NCBI GenBank assembly: GCA_900545495.1
Contig: UQZJ01000020.1
Coordinates: 1-26,442, forward strand
DNA from: an uncultured Eubacteriales bacterium
Lineage (GTDB): Bacteria; Bacillota; Clostridia; Oscillospirales; Oscillospiraceae
Length of the DNA: 26,442 nt
Direction of reading: 5' to 3'
The notes under the pieces: generated by a model
Database searches by the model: none
What the model was told of the DNA's origin: nothing
Seen by the model: only the letters and a program-made list of their open reading frames with translations
Shown here: piece by piece, positions 17,242 through 26,442 of the stretch
How positions within the stretch are numbered: position 1 is the first letter of the stretch
Layout of the letters: every line of letters starts with the position of its first letter
Program-made: the position numbers and the translations under genes

Positions 17242-18342
17242 TTATCTTGTCACGGACAGGTATCGTTCCATCACCTGCGGCAGTACCGCATCCAGTGCGT
17301 ACCGCTGCATTTTCTCCCGTCCGGCCTGTCCCATCTGCGCCCGCAGACCGGCATCCGCCGCCAGCTTTCTTACTGCGGCGGCAAAGGCCGCCTCATCCCC
17401 CCGTGGGAACAGGAGCCCGTTCTCCGGCCCGATCAGATCGGTATGTCCCTTTGCGTCGCTGGCCACCACCGGCAAGCCGCAGGCCATGCTCTCCATAATG
17501 TTGAAGGGCAGCCCCTCCGACCGGCTGGAGGATACGGCGATATCCGCCGCACCCAGCCACACGGGGATGTCGCGGACCTGACCGGGAAACCGCACGCGCT
17601 CCGCCACGCCCAGCTCATCAGCCAAGGCGCGGCACGCCTCCAGCCGTGCGCCGCTGCCCGGCAGCAGCAGCTTGATCTGCGGCGGCAGCAGCGGCAGGGC
17701 GCGGAGCAGCACCGACTGTGCCTTCCGCTCGGAGAACTCCGCCGCATAGATCAGCGCAATGTCCTGCTCCGACAAGCCCAGCTTGTCCCGCATAGTCTGC
17801 CGCGTCTCCCCCGCCGCCTGAAAGCGGCGGAGCTCCACGCCCATACCGGGGATCTCCTCCACCCGGGCCGCCGCGTGATGCGCCGCGGCCCATTGGGTGT
17901 CCCACGCATTCATGGTCAGCACCAGATCGGTCTTTGACGCCAGCAGCAGCTCCGCCCGGGTCAGCAGCAGCATCTTGGCCGCCGGCGTCTCGTCGTCGAA
18001 CAGGTAGCCGTGAACCACGTCGACGACCTTGGGCCGGTCGCGCAGCCCGCGCACCGCCCAGCGTGTAAAGAAGGCCGCCAGCGAGGTGTGACTGATCACA
18101 AGGTCGTAGTGTTCCCGCTCCATCATGTTCCGCAGCATTCCTGCCGCCCGGAGGTTGGCCGGAGAGGACATCTTTTTCTCCAGCGGCAGCACCACCGTCT
18201 CGTCGGCATAGGGGATATCCCGCCAATCGCCGCCGCAGGCCACACTGACCTGCCACCCCAGCTCGCGGAAGCGCCGCAGGTAGGGCAGATGAAAGTTGAT
18301 GATATGGGAAAATGTAGATGCCGTACACAGTACAGATGGCAT
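17242..18342 (-). CDS. GT4-family glycosyltransferase (366 aa)
   Basis: A GT-B retaining transferase. The N-terminal domain begins VLCTASTFSHIINFHLPYLRRFRELG, typical of EpsD/Cps-type enzymes with a His in the acceptor loop. It continues with DLVISHTSLAAFFTRWA and VVHGYLF. The C-terminal domain has YAAEFSERKAQ, LLLPGSG, VRFPGQVRDIPVWLGAADIAVSSSRSEGLPFNIMESMACGLPVVASDAKGH. The E-x7-E motif (EGLPFNIME) binds the nucleotide sugar. The ATG at 18340-18342 has AGGAGG 7 nt upstream; a longer in-frame start overlaps the ligase gene and lacks a ribosome site. It acts in the cytoplasm on the lipid-linked glycan, probably the second step after the initiating transferase 12 nt downstream. Confidence 0.9.
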   Translation of the reverse strand: MPSVLCTASTFSHIINFHLPYLRRFRELGWQVSVACGGDWRDIPYADETVVLPLEKKMSSPANLRAAGMLRNMMEREHYDLVISHTSLAAFFTRWAVRGLRDRPKVVDVVHGYLFDDETPAAKMLLLTRAELLLASKTDLVLTMNAWDTQWAAAHHAAARVEEIPGMGVELRRFQAAGETRQTMRDKLGLSEQDIALIYAAEFSERKAQSVLLRALPLLPPQIKLLLPGSGARLEACRALADELGVAERVRFPGQVRDIPVWLGAADIAVSSSRSEGLPFNIMESMACGLPVVASDAKGHTDLIGPENGLLFPRGDEAAFAAAVRKLAADAGLRAQMGQAGREKMQRYALDAVLPQVMERYLSVTR

Positions 18343-18377
18343 GACCGTTCCTCCTCTTTTGCGCTCTCCGCCGCAGG

Positions 18378-20744
18378 TCACGCGTCGCCCAGCAGCTCGT
18401 TGAGATACGCCGCCACATCCTCGGACAGCGTGATAGCACCCAGATTCTGTCGGTTCCAGCGCTCCAGCTTATCCCGGAGCTGTGCCGCGCCTTGGCGGAA
18501 TGCCGCGCTGTCATCGCTGTGCTGCATGACGATACGGAAGCTGGTATCCCACGTGGCGGGGTCGGAGGATGTGTAGTCCACATACTTCTCCAGCATAGCA
18601 AAGCCCTTCTCCACGTCACCCAGATTAAAATACGCCTCCGCCAGATACTTGGGTACGGCGTTGGAATTCAGCTTCTCCAGATCCGCCATGTACCGTGCCA
18701 GCGTCTCCTGCATATTCTCTGGCAGCGCCTCCTCCGCCGAGGCATTATATACATAGGCCAGCTTGTGATCCGCCCATTCGTAGGGATCCACCTCCGCCGC
18801 CTGTGCCGCCGCGTCGTAGGTGCCGCGCCGCGCCAGTTGTGCCGCCCACAGGTTCATGGTCAGCAGAACCACAAATACTACCAGTCCAAGCCCCTCTGCA
18901 CGCACCATCCAGCGCCGCGTCTTGTCCCCTGCCCAGCGCAGAGGGAGCGTCTGCCCGCAGGTCAGGTTAATGACCGCCAGCGCCCCCATGCCGAAGGGCA
19001 GGAAGTATCCGCTGGAGAATATGATCTCCACCGCCGCGTGGATCATCAAAAACAGCAGCAGCGCGCCCAGTGCCGGAGCCATCGACTGCGCCTCGGTGCG
19101 CTCCCTGAGCCACTGGCGGATGACCGCCGCCGCACTGGTGGCCAGCAGACCCAGCCACAAAGCAAGACCGATCACGCCGGTGTCCACCATGGTCTGCACA
19201 TAGTGATTGTGGACATATTTCGTCTCGTAGTGATAGCTCTGTACGTTATAGATGCCGTTTTCAAACGCGCCCATGCCCAGTCCCACCACAGGACTGCGGC
19301 GGAACAGCTGCATGGCATCCTTGACATAGACAAAGCGCTGCACCACGTTGCCCTCCGAGCGCAGGGTCTGGATACGACCCGCAATGGCCTCCGGCAGCAG
19401 CTTATATTTCAGCTTCAACTCCCCGGAGGATGTCCCCTCGTAGCGGATGGCGGAGATATGCACCGACTCGTCGGCGCTGATAAGGAACGTCACAGAGCGG
19501 TTGTCCGCCGGTGCGGTGAACGCTGCGCCGTCCGCCTCGCCCCGATAGACCGTCTGCTTCCGGTTCATCACGGCATCCTCCTGCGTCTGGGTCTGCACCG
19601 TCACCTTCACCGGCCCGTCCGCATCTACATGGAGCGTATATTCGCCCTCGCCCAGATAGGCGCCGCGTGTGATGCGCTCCCCGCCTTGCAGCGTGATCGC
19701 GCCGGTCCAGCTCACCGCCGCAGCAGTCAGCAGCACCACGGCGCCCAGAGCGGCCAGCAGCACGATATTCACCGTTTTCATCCGCTGCGCCATACGCAGT
19801 GCCAGCGGGCGGCCCACAAAAATATCCAGCACGCACAGGACGGCTGCTGCGGCGATCGCCGCCAGCAATGGCAGCACCTGCACCGTCTGTCCCGCCTCCG
19901 CATAGGCCGGCAGGGTACACAGCGCCGCAGCACCCGACAGCACCAGCGTCTCCACCATCAGCACAAAGGAAACGGCACGGCGCTGTCCCCGCTCCAGCAG
20001 CAGATACACAAGGAACGCCGCCGCAATGGCGCCCATGGCGCCGCGGCTCACCGCCAACAGGAAGGCGGTGCTGTTCAGCAGCAAGCAGGAGAGGTGCAGG
20101 CACCGCGCCTTCTTGTCGTCGGTGTTCACCGCCAGACCCAGCGCCAGCAGGATCGCCACCCCGGCGCATCCGGCAAACACGTTGGGGTTCTCAAAAATCG
20201 TCTTGAGCCGCTGCTCCTGCAGCACATTTTCCAGCATCACCGGCGCGCCCAGCGGTGCCGTCAGTCCGTTCAGCAGCTTGTACAGAAGCTGCGTAGATAC
20301 CATGTCGATGCTGACCAGCGAGGCCAACGCGCCCGCCGTCTCCAACACCGTGGCGGCGCAGCGCCCGGTACGACCCGGCCGCTCCGGCTCCAACGCCGTC
20401 AGCAGCAGCGCCATGCAGGCCGCCGCCGCCACCTTCAAAAACTCATACAGCGCAAACTTGCCCGACGGTGCGTACAGGGTGGATATCCCATCCATCAAAA
20501 CGTACAGTCCCAGCAGCAGCGCCGGCCATGTCATACGCTGCCCCAATCTTTCACCCGCCACAATGATCGCTGTCACAGCCGCCAGAAGCAGCAGCATGGT
20601 AATGCCCTTGTTGCAGCCCTGCAGCATCAGGCAGGTCACGAAGAAATAAAAAACCGCCAGCACCGGTATCAGCCAAGGGTGCCGCAGTTCCTGCGTCAAC
20701 TTCATCGCAGAGGCGGTATCCTTACGGCCCATTTTCTTTGCCAT
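18378..20744 (-). CDS. O-antigen ligase-family membrane protein with external insert and helical C-terminal tail (788 aa)
   Basis: A polytopic protein with about twelve membrane helices. Features of the WaaL/Wzy-C family are FENPNVFAG (about 184-192), the conserved Arg in SRG (233-235), PVVGLGMGAFENG (485-497) and HNHYVQTMVDTGVIGL (512-527). Two parts are unusual: an insert of about 105 residues (roughly 345-450) that reads as beta-strands and should be outside the membrane, and a C-terminal helical region (from about 640) resembling TPR units (YLAEAYFNLGDVEKGFAMLEKYV). The family joins or polymerises lipid-linked glycans on the outer face. In a monoderm the acceptor is not lipid A but may be a protein, peptidoglycan or another glycan. 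AAGGAGA precedes the ATG. Confidence 0.85.
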   Translation of the reverse strand: MAKKMGRKDTASAMKLTQELRHPWLIPVLAVFYFFVTCLMLQGCNKGITMLLLLAAVTAIIVAGERLGQRMTWPALLLGLYVLMDGISTLYAPSGKFALYEFLKVAAAACMALLLTALEPERPGRTGRCAATVLETAGALASLVSIDMVSTQLLYKLLNGLTAPLGAPVMLENVLQEQRLKTIFENPNVFAGCAGVAILLALGLAVNTDDKKARCLHLSCLLLNSTAFLLAVSRGAMGAIAAAFLVYLLLERGQRRAVSFVLMVETLVLSGAAALCTLPAYAEAGQTVQVLPLLAAIAAAAVLCVLDIFVGRPLALRMAQRMKTVNIVLLAALGAVVLLTAAAVSWTGAITLQGGERITRGAYLGEGEYTLHVDADGPVKVTVQTQTQEDAVMNRKQTVYRGEADGAAFTAPADNRSVTFLISADESVHISAIRYEGTSSGELKLKYKLLPEAIAGRIQTLRSEGNVVQRFVYVKDAMQLFRRSPVVGLGMGAFENGIYNVQSYHYETKYVHNHYVQTMVDTGVIGLALWLGLLATSAAAVIRQWLRERTEAQSMAPALGALLLFLMIHAAVEIIFSSGYFLPFGMGALAVINLTCGQTLPLRWAGDKTRRWMVRAEGLGLVVFVVLLTMNLWAAQLARRGTYDAAAQAAEVDPYEWADHKLAYVYNASAEEALPENMQETLARYMADLEKLNSNAVPKYLAEAYFNLGDVEKGFAMLEKYVDYTSSDPATWDTSFRIVMQHSDDSAAFRQGAAQLRDKLERWNRQNLGAITLSEDVAAYLNELLGDA

Positions 20745-20764
20745 ATCGTTCTCCTTGTCCTCTT

Positions 20765-20788
20765 AGAGTATCTTCTTTAGTATACTCT
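20765..20788. promoter_or_regulatory. Operator-like inverted repeat over the -10 of the ligase operon
   Basis: AGAGTAT (20765-20771) and ATACTCT (20782-20788) form a 7-bp inverted repeat with a 10-nt gap. It overlaps the -10 box and the predicted start of the leftward transcript, a position suited to a repressor. No regulator is identified. Confidence 0.35.
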
Positions 20789-20808
20789 TTTCCGCTATTC
20801 CCTGTCAA
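20779..20808 (-). promoter_or_regulatory. Promoter of the ligase-GT4-sugar transferase operon
   Basis: On the minus strand: perfect TTGACA (20803-20808), an 18-bp spacer, then TATACT (20779-20784). The start codon lies about 35 bp beyond the -10. It is the only strong leftward promoter before the converging terminator at 15794-15823, so it likely drives all three genes. Confidence 0.8.
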
Positions 20809-20869
20809 TGTGCAGGGGAAATATTCCGTCTCATCCACGCATAGAGTGTGGACAGGGAGGTGACATGCC

Positions 20870-21352
20870 ATGCGCTGTCTGCGCTGTTTTTTCGCGTTTC
20901 TCACCGCCGCCGTATGCGCGGTGCTGCTGTACTGTCTGTACCTCAAGGCTCCCGACCCACTGACGCGGGCGCTGGCCCCGCGTAACGGCAGTCCGTGGGA
21001 GTTGGGAAAGCTGGCATTCTGGTCCATGCTCCCCGCGGCGCTGGTGCTGCATCATCTGGAGCCCGGCAGCTCCCGCAGCGGGCTGTGTGCCGCCGTGCTG
21101 CTGTCGGCTGTGCTGGCCGCCGCGCTGACCCCGCTGGGTCTGCCCCCCGCCATCCTGTACCTGCTGTCCTTTGCCGCCGCCCTGACGGCCTATGTCCTGC
21201 TGCTGCGCCGCTTACAGGGCGGCGAGCTGCTGTGGTACGCCGCCCTGCTTCTGTTGGCCATCGCCTGCATCCTGTTCAGTATCCTGCCCCCTGCCGGCGT
21301 CCTGTTCACCGATCCCGCCGACGTGTCTGCCATCGCGCCGATCCCCTTCTGA
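20870..21352 (+). CDS. Small membrane protein of unknown function (160 aa)
   Basis: A 160-residue hydrophobic protein with about five predicted membrane helices: one at the N-terminus (CFFAFLTAAVCAVLLYCLYL), one near 48-62, then LCAAVLLSAVLAAALTPLG, an AILYLLSFAAALTAYVLLL segment, and LLWYAALLLLAIACILFSIL. I recognise no family motif. AGGGAGG lies 9 nt before the ATG; another ATG at 20865 is in the wrong frame. It is divergent from the ligase operon and ends just before a bidirectional terminator, so it is probably monocistronic. No clear promoter of its own was seen. High GC matches the chromosomal background. Confidence 0.75.
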   Translation: MRCLRCFFAFLTAAVCAVLLYCLYLKAPDPLTRALAPRNGSPWELGKLAFWSMLPAALVLHHLEPGSSRSGLCAAVLLSAVLAAALTPLGLPPAILYLLSFAAALTAYVLLLRRLQGGELLWYAALLLLAIACILFSILPPAGVLFTDPADVSAIAPIPF

Positions 21353-21358
21353 GCCGCA

Positions 21359-21391
21359 AAAAGGAGGACGCCCCGCGGACGTCCTCCTTTT
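21359..21391. terminator. Bidirectional intrinsic terminator
   Basis: An 11-bp stem, extended by one G-C pair (21359-21370 with 21380-21391), with a 9-nt GC-rich loop, A5 on the left and T4 on the right. It separates the rightward small membrane gene from the leftward FN3-repeat gene and can serve both. Confidence 0.88.
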
Positions 21392-21409
21392 CCTCTTGTT
21401 CCCTGCCGC

Positions 21410-24181
21410 TCAGGGCATGGTGACCCGCACACCGTACTTGTTGTAGGCGGCACTCAGGGTCTTGCCGTCCACCGCCACACCACGCACGGTGTAGGCGTAC
21501 AATGTCCCGGACTTGCCCGTGGTATCCTTGAAGGTCAAGGCGTTGACCTTCTTCCCCACCAGCACCCATGCAGAGGCAGGTACATCTCCGGACGGCGGGT
21601 TGGCCGCTCGATAGACGTTATAGGTCTGGGCATTGGCTGTCGACTTCCATGTCACCTGAATGCCCTTTGTTCCGCTGGTGACCCGCTTGCCGCCTACCAG
21701 AGCCACCTTGGCGGGCGTCGCGGTGGCGCTGACGCCGGTCTTGTCGTAGCCGGGGCTGAGCGTCTTGCCGTCAGCAGCCACGCCACGCACCGTATAGGTG
21801 TACTTCGTACCGATCTTAGCGGTCTTGTCCACATAACTGGTATCGCTCACCGTTGCGATGGCCTTCCAGCCGGTGTTGGCGGCATCCTTGCGGTAAACGC
21901 GGTACTTCGCCGCGTCCTCCGCTCTCTGCCATGTCACCTGTATACCGCTGTTGACCGCCTTGGCGCTGCCCATCGTCACGTTGGCGGGCGCGGCGGTGGC
22001 GCTGACGCCGGTCTTGTCGTAGCCGGGGCTGAGGGTCTTTCCGTCGGCAGCTACGCCGCGGACGGTATAGGTGTACTTCGTACCGATCTTGGTAGTCCTA
22101 TCCACATAACTGGCACTGCTCACCGTCGCAATGACCTTCCAGTCGGTGTTAGCAGTATCCTTGCGGTAAACCTTGTACTTCACCGCGCCGTTTGCCTGCT
22201 GCCATGTCACCTGAATGCCGCCGTTGACAGCCTTAGCTCCCACTAACTTCACATTGGTGGGTGCGGAGATGGTGGCGCTGACGCCGGTCTTGTCGTAGCC
22301 GGGGCTGAGGGTCTTGCCGTCAGCAGCCACGCCGCGCACCGTATAGTTGTACTTCGTACCGATCTTAGTGGTCTTATCCGTATAGCTGGTGCCAGTTACA
22401 GTTGCAATGACCCGCCAAACGGTGTTGGCGGCATCCTTGCGGTAGACCTTATACTTTGCCGCGCCGTCCGCCTCGTTCCATGTCACCTGAATGCCGCCGC
22501 TGACCACCTTGGCATCGCCCAGCGTCACATTGGCCGGGACGGTGGGTTTTGGAATGGTAGCGCTGACGCCGGTTCTGTCGAAGCCGGGGCTGAGTTCTCC
22601 GTCTGCGCCGACGCCGCGGACGGTGTAGCTGTATGTCACACCTGCCGCAGCGCTCTTATCCACATAGCTGGTGCCGGTCACGATTGCAATGACCTTCCAA
22701 ACGGTGTTGGCGGCATCCTTGCGGTAGACCTTATACTTTGCCGCGCCGTCCGCCTCGTTCCATGTCACCTGAATGCCGCCGCTGACCACCTTGGCATCGC
22801 CCAGCGTCACATTGGCCGGGACGGTGGGTTTTGGAATGGTAGCGCTGACGCCGGTTCTGTCGAAGCCGGGGCTGAGTTCTCCGTCTGCACCGACACCGCG
22901 GACGGTGTAGCTGTACGTCACGCCTGCCGCAGCGCTCTTATCCACATAGCTGGTGCCGGTCACGGTTGCGATGACTTTCCAGACGGTGTTGACGGCATCC
23001 TTGCGGTACACCCGATACTTTACCGCGCCGTCCGCCTCGTTCCATGTCACCTGAATGCCGCCGCCAACGACCTTGGCGCTCACCAGCTTCACATTGGCCG
23101 GGACGGTCGCCGCGCCGGGATCAAAGCCCGCGGCGGAGACGGCCAGATCCGCCGCCTTGAAGGAGTTTCTGGTGTCGGTATCGTAGATATAAGTGGTCTT
23201 GGTATCCTGATGGTACATACTGCTGCCGTTGGTCTGGATACCGCAGAGGAACAGCTCTGTGGGGTAGCCCACCGTCCCCTGATCGCAGTTGGTCACATCC
23301 GCCAGGTAGTTCGTCCCGTTGATGCGCACCACGTTCCACATATGTCTGTCGCCATTCATCGTGCCGGTAACGTCCAGCGTCTCCACGGAGCCGATCCAGC
23401 CGTTGCTCTCCTCCGTCAGGTCGCACAGGTACTTGAACGCCTTGGCGTAGCCCTCGCACACCACATTGGTGCTGGCGTTGCCGTCAAACACCCACAGCAG
23501 CTGCCAGGGATTGCCGTAGGCTGTGTCCTTGTTGATGCTGAAGTTGTAGGAGACCTGGTCGCAGATATACTGCCGGTATGCCTGCAGCTTGTCATAGTCG
23601 GTCTTGCCGCGGTTGGCAGACACCACCTGCTTGGCTGCCGCCACCGCCGCCGGCACGTTGGGAATATTGGTGGTGTACAGACTGTCGCCGCGGAACTCCG
23701 CGGCCACCGCGAATTTGAACGTGATGTTCTTCCAACCGTTATCCGGTATATACGAATAGCCGATGCCCACCGTCTTGTCGTGCCAGTACAGCGCATACGG
23801 CAGATCCGCCAGCAGCGCCTGCCACACCTTGTTCGCCGAGGTCTGATCCGGCAGCGTGCCCGTGATCTGGATCGCCGTGTCCTTCCGCTGTCCGTTGGCG
23901 ATCAGGATCAGCTGCTCCTTCAGGGTGTTGTACGCCGCCTGCTCCGCCGCCGTCAGGTTCCCGGATGCGGCGTACATGGCCGGTGTGCCGGCCGTGTCAA
24001 AGCCCCTTTCATAGTCGGCGATGTCCATGCCTGCCAGCTGGTACAGATAGCCATCCAGCAACGCGCCGTCGGATGCCGTCTCCGCGGTCACCTCCGCAGC
24101 CATAGCCTGCACCGGCAGCAGCGTCAGCGACATCACCAGCGCCAGTGCCAATGCCGCCAGGCTCTTTCCTATCCGTTTCAT
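21410..24181 (-). CDS. Secreted transglutaminase-like protein with six FN3-like repeats (923 aa)
   Basis: The start is fixed by AGGAGG 6 nt before the ATG. Residues 1-29 are a signal peptide (KRIGKSLAALALALVMSLTLLP, cleavage after AMA). Residues about 190-300 form a transglutaminase-like core with a plausible triad Cys242 (VVCEGYAKAF), His280 (RHMWNVV) and Asp295 (YLADVTNCD). From about 360 to the end there are six tandem units of about 94 residues (VTW, KYRVYRKDAxNTxWKVIATV, SYVDKS, YTVRGVxADG, SxxYDKTGVSAT), which read as fibronectin type III domains. There is no LPXTG motif or membrane anchor, so it is probably released or held by wall affinity. Such enzymes cleave or cross-link peptides; the substrate is unknown. 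It is monocistronic, between two terminators. Confidence 0.85.
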   Translation of the reverse strand: MKRIGKSLAALALALVMSLTLLPVQAMAAEVTAETASDGALLDGYLYQLAGMDIADYERGFDTAGTPAMYAASGNLTAAEQAAYNTLKEQLILIANGQRKDTAIQITGTLPDQTSANKVWQALLADLPYALYWHDKTVGIGYSYIPDNGWKNITFKFAVAAEFRGDSLYTTNIPNVPAAVAAAKQVVSANRGKTDYDKLQAYRQYICDQVSYNFSINKDTAYGNPWQLLWVFDGNASTNVVCEGYAKAFKYLCDLTEESNGWIGSVETLDVTGTMNGDRHMWNVVRINGTNYLADVTNCDQGTVGYPTELFLCGIQTNGSSMYHQDTKTTYIYDTDTRNSFKAADLAVSAAGFDPGAATVPANVKLVSAKVVGGGIQVTWNEADGAVKYRVYRKDAVNTVWKVIATVTGTSYVDKSAAAGVTYSYTVRGVGADGELSPGFDRTGVSATIPKPTVPANVTLGDAKVVSGGIQVTWNEADGAAKYKVYRKDAANTVWKVIAIVTGTSYVDKSAAAGVTYSYTVRGVGADGELSPGFDRTGVSATIPKPTVPANVTLGDAKVVSGGIQVTWNEADGAAKYKVYRKDAANTVWRVIATVTGTSYTDKTTKIGTKYNYTVRGVAADGKTLSPGYDKTGVSATISAPTNVKLVGAKAVNGGIQVTWQQANGAVKYKVYRKDTANTDWKVIATVSSASYVDRTTKIGTKYTYTVRGVAADGKTLSPGYDKTGVSATAAPANVTMGSAKAVNSGIQVTWQRAEDAAKYRVYRKDAANTGWKAIATVSDTSYVDKTAKIGTKYTYTVRGVAADGKTLSPGYDKTGVSATATPAKVALVGGKRVTSGTKGIQVTWKSTANAQTYNVYRAANPPSGDVPASAWVLVGKKVNALTFKDTTGKSGTLYAYTVRGVAVDGKTLSAAYNKYGVRVTMP
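22415..22888. repeat. Exact 192-bp direct repeat within the FN3 array (period 282 bp)
   Basis: Positions 22415-22606 are identical, base by base, to 22697-22888. The spacing is 282 bp, exactly 94 codons, so recombination between copies would add or remove one FN3 unit without breaking the frame. The other units share only protein-level and partial DNA similarity. Confidence 0.9.
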
Positions 24182-24333
24182 AACGCTCCTCCTCATATCT
24201 TCCGCCCCCATTCCGGGGCTCTCTGCTTACAGCTTCAGTCTACCATGTGTTTCCGGAAATGTACATTGCTTTTTCTTGCTTTGGGGCAATTATTTCCCTC
24301 CCGCACAGCAAATACGCGATTATCTTCTGACAC

Positions 24334-24362
24334 AAAAAGAGACGGCGACGCCGTCTCTTTTT
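24334..24362 (-). terminator. Intrinsic terminator of typA
   Basis: A perfect 13-bp stem (24334-24346 with 24350-24362) and 3-nt loop. The arms end in A5/T5, so the minus-strand RNA has a U tract. It begins 9 nt after the typA stop codon. Confidence 0.9.
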
Positions 24363-24370
24363 ATATTTGG

Positions 24371-26203
<1,833 letters not shown>

Positions 26204-26245
26204 AGGTATGACCCCCTTCTCTCGGGTAAATTCACTAACCTTTGT

Positions 26246-26274
26246 ATTATATGCTCTCAAAGTGCCGAATGCAA
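26246..26274 (-). promoter_or_regulatory. Promoter of typA
   Basis: On the minus strand: TTGCAT (26269-26274), a 17-bp spacer, then perfect TATAAT (26246-26251), about 43 bp upstream of the TTG start codon. Confidence 0.78.
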
Positions 26275-26306
26275 GCCTTTTCCACAACTTTTTCTTTCTG
26301 ACGCCG

Positions 26307-26335
26307 TTGACAACCGCCCGTCTCTGGGGTACAAT
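26307..26335 (+). promoter_or_regulatory. Consensus promoter at right edge
   Basis: Perfect TTGACA (26307-26312), a 17-bp spacer, TACAAT (26330-26335). It is divergent from typA and reads out of the window. No ribosome site or known gene follows within the remaining 107 bp. Confidence 0.8.
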
Positions 26336-26341
26336 GGCGTT

Positions 26342-26442
26342 TGTACCGGTTCATATATGCCTCCGTACCTCACCGGGATAGAGGGTCCGCCTCCTAAGGT
26401 TGTGCTCTACCAGCTGCCTTACGGGGAAAAGTGATCGTTGCC
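26342..26442 (+). ncRNA. Putative structured non-coding RNA or leader, cut by the window end (6S RNA is a candidate)
   Basis: The transcript predicted from the consensus promoter starts near 26342. It contains complementary pieces (CCGTA near 26363 with TACGG near 26423; TAGAG near 26380 with CTCTA near 26413) that could make a long interrupted hairpin. A 25-codon open frame exists from the ATG near 26356 but lacks a ribosome site. 6S RNA would fit a strong promoter, a long imperfect hairpin and a short transcript, but this is a guess; a gene leader is the alternative. Confidence 0.3.

Noticed and set aside
18492..20780. Open frame of 762 codons on the plus strand opposite the ligase gene
   Set aside because: It is exactly antisense to a well-supported membrane protein. 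Its translation is rich in His, Gln and Arg with no domain, as expected from GC-rich antisense frames.
21410..24181. CRISPR or other short-repeat array
   Set aside because: The periodic similarity is coding: 94-codon FN3-like units with conserved reading frame and no spacers.
26342..26442. tRNA on the minus strand (a segment reads like a D-arm, GGTAGAGC)
   Set aside because: The D stem partner, a proper anticodon arm, the T arm and acceptor pairing are missing.

Overview
The window looks like the chromosome of a GC-rich, Gram-positive anaerobe of the Oscillospirales/Clostridia type, probably from the gut. This is inferred from strong AAGGAGG ribosome sites, the DegV, DUF1836 and TypA proteins, signal peptides, and high GC with NNC/NNG codons. 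I cannot name a species. The first ~2 kb is clearly more AT-rich and carries a relic of a mobilizable element.

Layout. 1-1930 (minus strand): a foreign-looking island with dyad-rich DNA, a short MobC-like relaxosome protein, two small conserved proteins and a PASTA-like lipoprotein, all behind one promoter. 1931-2381: mostly empty, with one terminator. 2382-3954 (minus): an SGNH hydrolase and a DegV protein, divergent from a DUF1836 regulator-like gene (4091-4699). 4918-15823 (plus): a surface-glycan operon. It encodes a GT2 glycosyltransferase, a complete set of enzymes for GDP-D-glycero-D-manno-heptose (HddA, an HddC-GmhB fusion, GmhA), an NDP-sugar epimerase, a TagB/TagF-like transferase, two membrane acyltransferases and a Wzm/Wzt-type ABC exporter. 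15829-20808 (minus, converging on it): an O-antigen-ligase-like protein, a GT4 glycosyltransferase and a polyprenyl-phosphate sugar transferase. 20870-21352: a small unknown membrane protein. 21410-24181 (minus): a secreted transglutaminase-like protein with six tandem FN3-like repeats. 24371-26203 (minus): TypA/BipA. At the right edge a consensus promoter on the plus strand starts a transcript without a convincing gene, possibly a structured RNA.

Most important observation. The first acyltransferase of the glycan operon has a run of 15 AG dinucleotides 80 bp after its natural start codon. That start overlaps the preceding stop as ATGA. At 15 units the start frame ends after 44 codons, and the ~580-residue acyltransferase lies in another frame. 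Losing one unit or gaining two restores one continuous frame. This is the architecture of a slipped-strand, phase-variable ON/OFF switch controlling acylation of an exported, probably heptose-containing glycan. It is drawn here in the OFF state.

Working model (inference): the polyprenyl-phosphate sugar transferase starts a lipid-linked glycan. GT2, GT4 and the TagB/F-like enzyme extend it using GDP-heptose, possibly after epimerisation. Wzm/Wzt export it, the acyltransferases decorate it, and the ligase-family protein transfers it to a surface acceptor.
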